The position numbers and the translations under genes are program-made. The notes under the pieces were generated by a model, which was given only the letters and a program-made list of their open reading frames with translations, was not told the DNA's origin and searched no databases. A DNA stretch of 37,490 nucleotides from Cudoniella acicularis (taxonomy: Eukaryota > Ascomycota > Leotiomycetes > Helotiales > Helotiaceae), in assembly GCA_013054445.1 (NCBI GenBank), contig JAAMPI010000447.1, forward strand, positions 1-37,490, given 5' to 3'. Position 1 is the first letter of the stretch; the number at the start of each line of letters is the position of its first letter. Positions 31,931 through 37,490 of this stretch are shown in pieces.

Positions 31931-33897
31931 ATGGGAGGACTTGGGAGCTTTCTGTTTCTTGCTCTGCTCTCTGTCATATCAGCAGTAATTGCCGATGACA
32001 CTTACGATTACATTGTTGTGGGATCAGGGCCTGGTGGGGGAACTTTGGCGTCCAATCTTGCGAGAGCTGGCGAGTCGGTGCTTCTTCTCGAGGCTGGAGA
32101 CGATCAAGGAGAAAATCTTCATGAATTGATCCCAGGCTTGTTCAGCGTCGTGAAGGATGATCCTCTACTTCGCTGGGACTTCTTCGTCAAGTATCATTCC
32201 GACGATGCGATTACCGCCAAATTCGAGCATCTGACTTGGAAAACCACCGATGGAAAGTTTTATGTCGGTACTAGCCCACCTGTTGGCGCCAAACAACTGG
32301 GGGTTTATTACCCCAGAACCGGAACTCTTGGAGGCTGTGCTACACATAATGCTATGTGTGCTCCAATTCCGAGCAACAGTGACTGGCAGTATATTGCAGA
32401 CCTGACAGGCGACAAGTCGTGGATGTATGTACTAATCTACACTTTTCTTCTCTACCAGATGCTAACCTTTTTAGCCCATCGGAGATGCGGAAGCATTACG
32501 TGAACCTTGAAAACAATCATCTGGTTCCAAAGGGGACACCTGGTCATGGCTTTGATGGATTCCTTGACATTACTGTCAATGGGCCTGAATACCTGCAAAA
32601 TCAATCCCAAGCCGAGGAGGTCCTGAGAGCTGCAGCCAGGGTGATGGGCCAGGATCCGACCAAGTTGTACGACCTTTTGCAGCGAGATCTTAATAATAAC
32701 GACCCGGACCGTGATGAGCAAACGGGACTCTTTGGTTTCCCTGCCCATCGAAATCCCATGGGCAGGAGAGTCACTTCCAGAGATGCAGTTGTCGCAACTC
32801 GCGACGCAACGAACTCAAATGGCACAAAGAAATATAACTTGACCTTGTCCGTGCATTCTTTCGTCACCAAAATCCTCATTGATTCCGGGGCCAAGCAATC
32901 GAGAGCCAAAGGTGTTGAATTCTTAGTCGGCCAAAGCATCTATGGCGCGGACCCGCGTTACAATGCTAGTTCTACTGGAATCAAAAAGCAAGCATTTGCG
33001 AGAAAAGAAGTCATCGTGTCCGGTGGTACATTTAACAGCCCGCAGATTCTTATGCTCAGCGGTATTGGACCCAAGGCGGACTTGGACAAATTCGGAATTC
33101 CAATTATTTCAAATCTTCCGGGTGTTGGACAAAATCTTCAAGACAATGTTGAGATCGGCGTTGCTGCAACCTCAGGGACTGTTTTCGCCAGCAAGGGACC
33201 TTCATGTACTTACGGACACGGAGATGACCCATGCATTCCCCCATGGAAGGATGGCAAGGGACCGTATACTCAAGGCCCTCTCGATGCTCTTATGGCGAGA
33301 TCCAGCGTCTCCACTTCCAAGGAGCGAGATTTATTCTTCTTCGGCCTCCCCCAAACTGTTTTCCGAGGCTATTGGCCTGCAGACACCATCAACCAAATCC
33401 CACAGGATCCCCCCAACTCCTTCGATTTCTCAATGGTAAAAATGCAGCCACAGGCACGTGGAACCCTCAAATTGACATCTGCGAGCCCTCGTGATGTCCC
33501 AGAAATCAACTTCAAGTTCTATGAACAGGGAGCCTCTGATTTGCAGGGTCTTGCTGACGGTGTGATGCTCGGTCGCAAGATCTTCGACTCAATCAACAGC
33601 ACTCTGGCACCATTTACTGAGTCATTCCCTTGCAAAGGCAATCGCGACTGCGATCTCAAGGAGACGATTAAGGCTCAGACGTGGTCGCATCACGCAACCA
33701 GTACTTGTGCGATTGGTGCTGATAATGACACCTTGGCCGTGCTGGACTCAAAGTTCAGAGTGAGGGGCGTGACGGGATTGAGGGTTGTAGATGCTAGTTC
33801 TTTCCCGAAGACTCCGGGGGCGTTTCCTGTTATCCCGACCTTTATGTTAGGCATGAAGGCGGCAAAGGACATCTTGGAGGATTCGAATAAGTGGTGA
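31931..33897 (+). CDS. Secreted GMC-family FAD oxidoreductase
   Basis: Two exons, 31931-32424 and 32475-33897; the 50-bp intron (GTATGT...GCTAAC...TTTAG) closes in phase 2, giving 638 residues. A signal peptide is visible (MGGLGSFLFLALLSVISAVIA, cleavage at about residue 21). It is followed by the FAD-binding beta-alpha-beta motif DYIVVGSGPGGGTLA (G31, G33, G36), the GMC signature GGTFNSPQILMLSGIG, and the C-terminal catalytic region TWSHHATSTCAIG with a His pair at about residues 570-571. The closing VVDASSFPKTPGAFPVIPTF is typical of fungal choline-dehydrogenase-like members. A nearer CAG acceptor would shift the frame onto a stop, so the TTTAG acceptor is preferred. It probably oxidises an alcohol or sugar outside the cell or in the secretory path (AA3-like); the substrate is unknown. 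The next gene, an SDR, follows in the same direction 465 bp downstream. Confidence 0.9.
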
Positions 33898-34362
33898 GGT
33901 GCTTGTCAAAAATAACTGTCTGCTCGAGAGGTGTTACGTATATAAAATAGAAGCGTAGAGAAGTTGTGGATTGGGTTATCTTCGCGACTGTTATTGCCTC
34001 TGTCAATATTTAATTAGTTACGAACTCTCCAATAGCTGCTCATCGTGAAGGTTCTTTGAAACGGGGGGGCTGAGGTTCTATTCTTTCATGTATTGATTTT
34101 GCTTCGGACCTCCGGTATATACGAAGTATGATGTTTTACTTCATCCTCGGCAGGGAATTACGAAGTACTAGGATTGATGCTTCCGATATTATATTGCAGA
34201 ATGTAACACAGCAGGTGCCAAGTACACGTAAGCACAGGCTATTCCCTCATTTGTAATCAGCACAGCAAAATTACTACGCAACGTGTTTAAACATTTTTGT
34301 TTACAGTTTTCTATTTATTAATATTGTAGCTCAAAACAGAAAGAAACCACCTGCTATTCCTA
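33898..34362. other. Intergenic region between GMC and SDR genes
   Basis: Contains the 3' region of the GMC gene and the SDR promoter. The words ACGAAGTA (near 34121) and ACGAAGTACTA (near 34161) recur, with no clear meaning. No other feature. Confidence 0.5.
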
Positions 34363-35312
34363 ATGGACGAACTCCCAGTTGATCACTTCACTCGAACAGA
34401 CGCCTACACCCCGCACGTCTACAATGACGTCTACCCATCCATCGATCCAACGTCCCCTGCCCTAAGCCAAGCCGGGAAAATCATCATCATCACAGGCGCA
34501 TCCGCTGGAATTGGGGCTCGCGGTTTCGTTCCCTCATTTGCGAAAGCCAAAGCGAAGGCAATCATACTCGTAGGACGAAATGAAGCCGGATTACTGGCAG
34601 CAGAAAATCAGATTAAACTCCTCAGTCCAGAGACAGAAACTCTTGTCCATGTTACTGATGTAACGAATATCGAATCCGTGGCCTCTCTTTTCGAAGCGGT
34701 GAAGACCAGATTCGGACACGCAGACGTGCTCATCAGCAATGCTGGGCGCGCAGGCCCTACTCTCTCAGTCGCAGACTCAGATCCTGCAACATGGTGGCTG
34801 GATTTCGAAGTAAACCTGAAAGGATCCTTTCTGGTCATTCAAGGATTCCTGAAACTTCTGGGGAAAGAGAGGAAAGGGACAGTGGTCAATATTGTCTCGT
34901 CTGTTGCTTTTTGGACCAGTCCAAAAGCGAGCTCCTATGCACTATCGAAGCTTGCGGGGGTGAGGCTGATGACTTTTGTCGCGAATGAAAATCAGAATAA
35001 TGTTACAGCTATTGCGCTACATCCTGGAATTGTGGATACGGATGCCGTTCGTGGTAAGTGCTCTCATTTTAACATAAAGAGGTAAGGGTTAATATCTTGG
35101 TAGGTCCGTTTAAGAAGTTTGCGGTTGACACGCCGGGGTTGCCGGGTGGGACTGCTGTTTGGCTCTGTACGGATGCAGCTAGGTTTCTTAATGGGAGGAT
35201 GATTCATACCAATTGGAGTGTTGATGATTTGATGGCACGAAAAGACGAGATTGAGAAAGGGGATGATTTGACGGTGGTTTTTCAGGGGAAGTTTGGTTTG
35301 GAGAAATTGTAG
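34363..35312 (+). CDS. Short-chain dehydrogenase/reductase (SDR)
   Basis: Two exons, 34363-35053 and 35104-35312; a 50-bp intron (GTAAGT...GGTAG) closes in phase 1; 299 residues. Classical SDR motifs are present: the NAD(P) glycine motif TGASAGIG (residues 44-51), NAG at 126-128, a serine at 179-180 (NIVSSVAF), and the catalytic Y192-x3-K196 (YALSK). The PG motif HPGIVDTDAVR lies just before the intron and is followed in exon 2 by PFKKFAVDTPGLPGGTAVWL. An N-terminal extension of about 35 residues precedes the Rossmann fold, as in many fungal members. It probably reduces or oxidises a carbonyl or alcohol in the cytosol; substrate unknown. It lies downstream of and parallel to the GMC oxidase, which could feed it a carbonyl product, but that is inference only. 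Confidence 0.9.
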
Positions 35313-35812
35313 TGTTGTTGATATGGAGGGACCGAGAGTGAGTGTATGAAACATATAAAAGAAGTCAGGATTGAATGCTTATCTCCTCGACTGTAATGCA
35401 CGCAGGAGTGCGAACTCGCACAAAACACTCAAACATTAACAAATAGCGACGAAGTAAAAGTGCTAAATTTCAAGAGTCAATATAAGAGGATAGGCTAGAT
35501 TAGGATAAGTCCACTTTTTTTTCTTATAATTTGTCACAGTAGTAGAAATATTAAGAGTGCTATAACCTATTTCGCGATACTGCGCACATAACAGTCAAGG
35601 TAGCAAGATACTAAATCAAAGACCTTTTATCGAAGACTTTTACGAATAGCAGACCGTCCAACCTCGATCAAATTGTACTATTAGTGATTGAGGCTTTGGT
35701 TTGGTTTTGAAGAATTTCCAGAGACTCTACTAGGAGTACGGCAATTTTAAATTAAATTTGCTATTCCTCACTCTGGTTAGTCGGTAATGAGGAAATGCTT
35801 TGATTGACAAAT

Positions 35813-35872
35813 CAGCGACAGCTTGCTAATTGCTAGGGGTTAATTCATTATAATTTAGCAAGTTCATCGCTG
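35813..35872. repeat. Imperfect inverted repeat
   Basis: The arm 35813-35831 (CAGCGACAGCTTGCTAATT) pairs with 35852-35872 (read inverted as CAGCGATGAACTTGCTAAATT) with a few mismatches and gaps, leaving about 20 bases between. It may be a worn foldback element or chance in AT-rich sequence. Confidence 0.4.
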
Positions 35873-36478
35873 TAACTCAACGAGCCCAGTCAGATAAGTC
35901 TGTGTTTTCAGGCCAGTTTTAGCGATTTTCAGGCTTCGCGACCCCACCTTTAGGCTTCCGAAAATTAAAGTTGTCGCGATCACTTAAATGTTATAAAATA
36001 ACTAGGAATAATTATAATATCAAATCTTATAATTACGAGTTATTAAACGCAAAGATACTTTCTACTCACTGACTTTTAAAAGTTTATAATTTTTAAATTT
36101 AGATTTACTAGTAAAATACCCTAAAATACAGATTTATCTGACCAGGCTCGTAACGATCAAAACCCTATAGTTTTGCGACTAGAACCTTTGGAACCTCTCC
36201 AAGCCAAGCATAACAGGATCGTTGATTTATGACCCAATGGCCAGTTCTTGTCTATAGACGCTCGATTGCTTAATTATGAAATTAATATGCAGTCAATTTA
36301 ATGAATGCACGGTCGTGATGCATAAAGCAGACCAGTTGGTTGCCGTTTTTTAGCGCATGAAACCGTGAAATTTAGTGCCAACCCCCTATAGCCGCCCAGT
36401 GAGACTTTGCTAGGCGCATCAACTCTTTGGCATATGGGAAAAAATACTAAGGAAGAAAAAGATATTATAGAAGGTGTA

Positions 36479-36500
36479 TTATCGATTATCGATTATCGAT
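36479..36500 (+). repeat. ATCGATT tandem triplet
   Basis: Three consecutive copies of ATCGATT/ATCGATG in a short run. Simple microsatellite-like repeat without evident function. Confidence 0.6.
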
Positions 36501-37007
36501 GTCTTAGTAGCTCAATGGGAACATCTCTATTAATTTATACTAAACCTTTGAGAGTAATGAGTATGGCAAATAAGGTGACTCGAGTAGTGTGTAGTGGCTG
36601 TTGCGTTGAACCCCTAAGCCCCTGAACCTTGCAGGTAGATGTAGGCGAGAAAGAAAGCCCTTCTTTCAGCAACTCCGGCGGAAATTTCTAGGTGAAAATG
36701 CCAATTTGAAATCTTGGTATAAAGAAAAGTAACAAGATCAACCTCGACTCCACGAGCTTTATAAGACAAACACTGTGTGCTTCGTAGAACTTCAAGCAAG
36801 CAATTACATGCGCTTTCGATTTTATTAATTACAGATGGTTGGTTTATGTTTCGGTTCATCGCTATTTCGTTACTTTGAACGGGTTAATATACGGCATATG
36901 CCTGCGATATCTACAAAACTTCTAAGACTTTTGCATCCATACCTTTTTCTTCTACCCTCACGGAAGCACCAGCACCAAATATTTTCATGTTGGGAATTGA
37001 GACTTAC

Positions 37008-37376
37008 GAAGTGCCACAAATACAATATAGGTTTTCCAATTGAGTTTCCGGGTTCTCTTTCCCGCATAGTTGAAAGATTGATTGTTCCGCCTATAATACT
37101 TCCACCATTTCGGTATGCAAGCCAATATGCCAAATACTTCCCTCGTGTTTCGGGCTCCGGATAGCTCAGCATGATAGCCCCCTCCCCGGCCCAAAAAATT
37201 CCAGCGGTAATGCCGCAAGCTGCATGCCCAACGTAGATGAACCATTCTGTACCATAACGATCATTGGTGTACAATGCCGCCGAGTAAAGGACATAACTAG
37301 TCGTGCCGAAAATAAAGGAAGCCTTAAGTCCAAAACGATTTGCAATGATGCTTCCAGTCATGCAGGTAAATTTCAT
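37008..37376 (-). pseudogene. UNC93-like MFS transporter, fragment with frameshift
   Basis: The minus strand encodes a central piece of a fungal UNC93-like transporter: IIANRFGLKASFIFGTTSYV, LYSAALYTNDRYGTEWFIYV, HAACGITAGIFWAGEGAIML, SYPEPETRGKYLAYWLAYRN and GGSIIGGTINL. The expected continuation, FNYAGKRTRKLNWKTYIVFV, is present but in another frame; the break lies at about 37069-37082 and looks like a small deletion. It ends at a GTAAGT donor (exon end 37008). No convincing downstream exon follows, and upstream (to the right) the sequence turns into AT-rich, palindromic repeat. It is therefore probably a truncated pseudogene; a real N-terminal exon beyond the right edge cannot be excluded. 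Confidence 0.7.
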
Positions 37377-37433
37377 CAGGGCAAAGAAGAGTGTTAGATA
37401 TATAGTAATAAATACTTATATCTATAATAAGAA

Positions 37434-37459
37434 CTATTAGTAATATATATTACTAATAG
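37434..37459. repeat. Perfect 26-bp AT palindrome
   Basis: Starts CTATTAGTAATAT at 37434 and reads identically on the other strand to 37459 (13-bp arms, no loop). It lies within very AT-rich sequence that borders the UNC93-like fragment, and may mark a repeat insertion. Confidence 0.8.
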
Positions 37460-37490
37460 ATGATTTCTAATAAGTAGAATCTTCTAGTCT

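Larger units (their letters stand above)
35313..36984. other. AT-rich, gene-poor region before the UNC93-like fragment
   Basis: About 1.7 kb with no supportable gene. It includes an imperfect foldback at 35813-35872 (CAGCGACAGCTTGCTAATT against an inverted partner), a triple ATCGATT-type repeat at about 36480-36500, and a minus-strand open frame 36859-36614 with no recognised motif. It could contain worn transposon ends. Confidence 0.45.

Noticed and set aside
32425..32457. Shorter intron in the GMC gene ending at the first CAG (near 32458)
   Set aside because: It would join AT to ATGCTAA and create a stop in the correct phase; the TTTAG acceptor at 32474 closes the frame and gives KSWIPSEMRKHY.
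17345..35312. Secondary-metabolite gene cluster (exporter, PaxU-like, GMC, SDR)
   Set aside because: No polyketide, peptide, terpene or prenyl synthase is present, and housekeeping genes lie between the candidates.
1..37490. tRNA or rRNA genes
   Set aside because: I looked for B-box-like GGTTCGANTCC on both strands; the few partial hits (for example near 5843) lack a partner A box and cloverleaf arms.

Overview
The window comes from a filamentous ascomycete fungus. The evidence is short introns (46-95 bp, with longer exceptions) that have GT...AG ends and CTAAC/CTAAT-like branch sites, a Zn2Cys6 regulator, fungal-type MFS, GMC and SDR enzymes, and a retrotransposon carrying the footprint of repeat-induced point mutation (RIP). 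The gene content would fit Leotiomycetes or a related class, but I cannot prove that from the sequence alone.

Layout. (1) 1-10.2 kb is a loosely packed accessory segment: the 5' part of a glutathione S-transferase gene (-), a broken alcohol dehydrogenase (+), an intact Zn2Cys6 regulator (-) whose first intron holds a 141-bp foldback element, about 2.4 kb of decayed sequence, a weak membrane-protein model (-), and a CorA-like membrane protein (-). (2) 10.3-16.4 kb is a gene-free, TA-rich block: a Gypsy-type LTR retrotransposon on the minus strand, full of stop codons and lacking its 3' end and 3' LTR, followed by part of a second LTR-like element with an ACGCGT array. (3) 17.3-30.6 kb is mostly housekeeping: an MFS drug:H+ antiporter (+), glycerol-3-phosphate acyltransferase of the Sct1/Gpt2 type (-), a DUF829/TMEM53 protein (-), SEC24 of the COPII coat (-) and, divergently, CFT2/CPSF2 of the mRNA 3'-end machinery (+). 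(4) 31.9-35.3 kb holds a secreted GMC oxidoreductase and a short-chain dehydrogenase in tandem (+). (5) 35.3 kb to the end is AT-rich, with a frameshifted fragment of an UNC93-like transporter (-).

Genes working together. GST, MFS exporter, GMC oxidase and SDR are typical detoxification or secondary-metabolism functions, but no synthase gene lies between them, so I do not call a biosynthetic cluster. SEC24 and CFT2 share one 443-bp divergent promoter region. I re-derived splice sites by hand; in every intact gene model the exon phases close exactly. CFT2 is the exception: it needs two +1 frame corrections. I did not find a convincing new biological system. The most unusual local features are the foldback element inside the intron that splits the zinc-cluster codons, the frame breaks in CFT2, and the RIP pattern in the Gypsy zinc knuckle.
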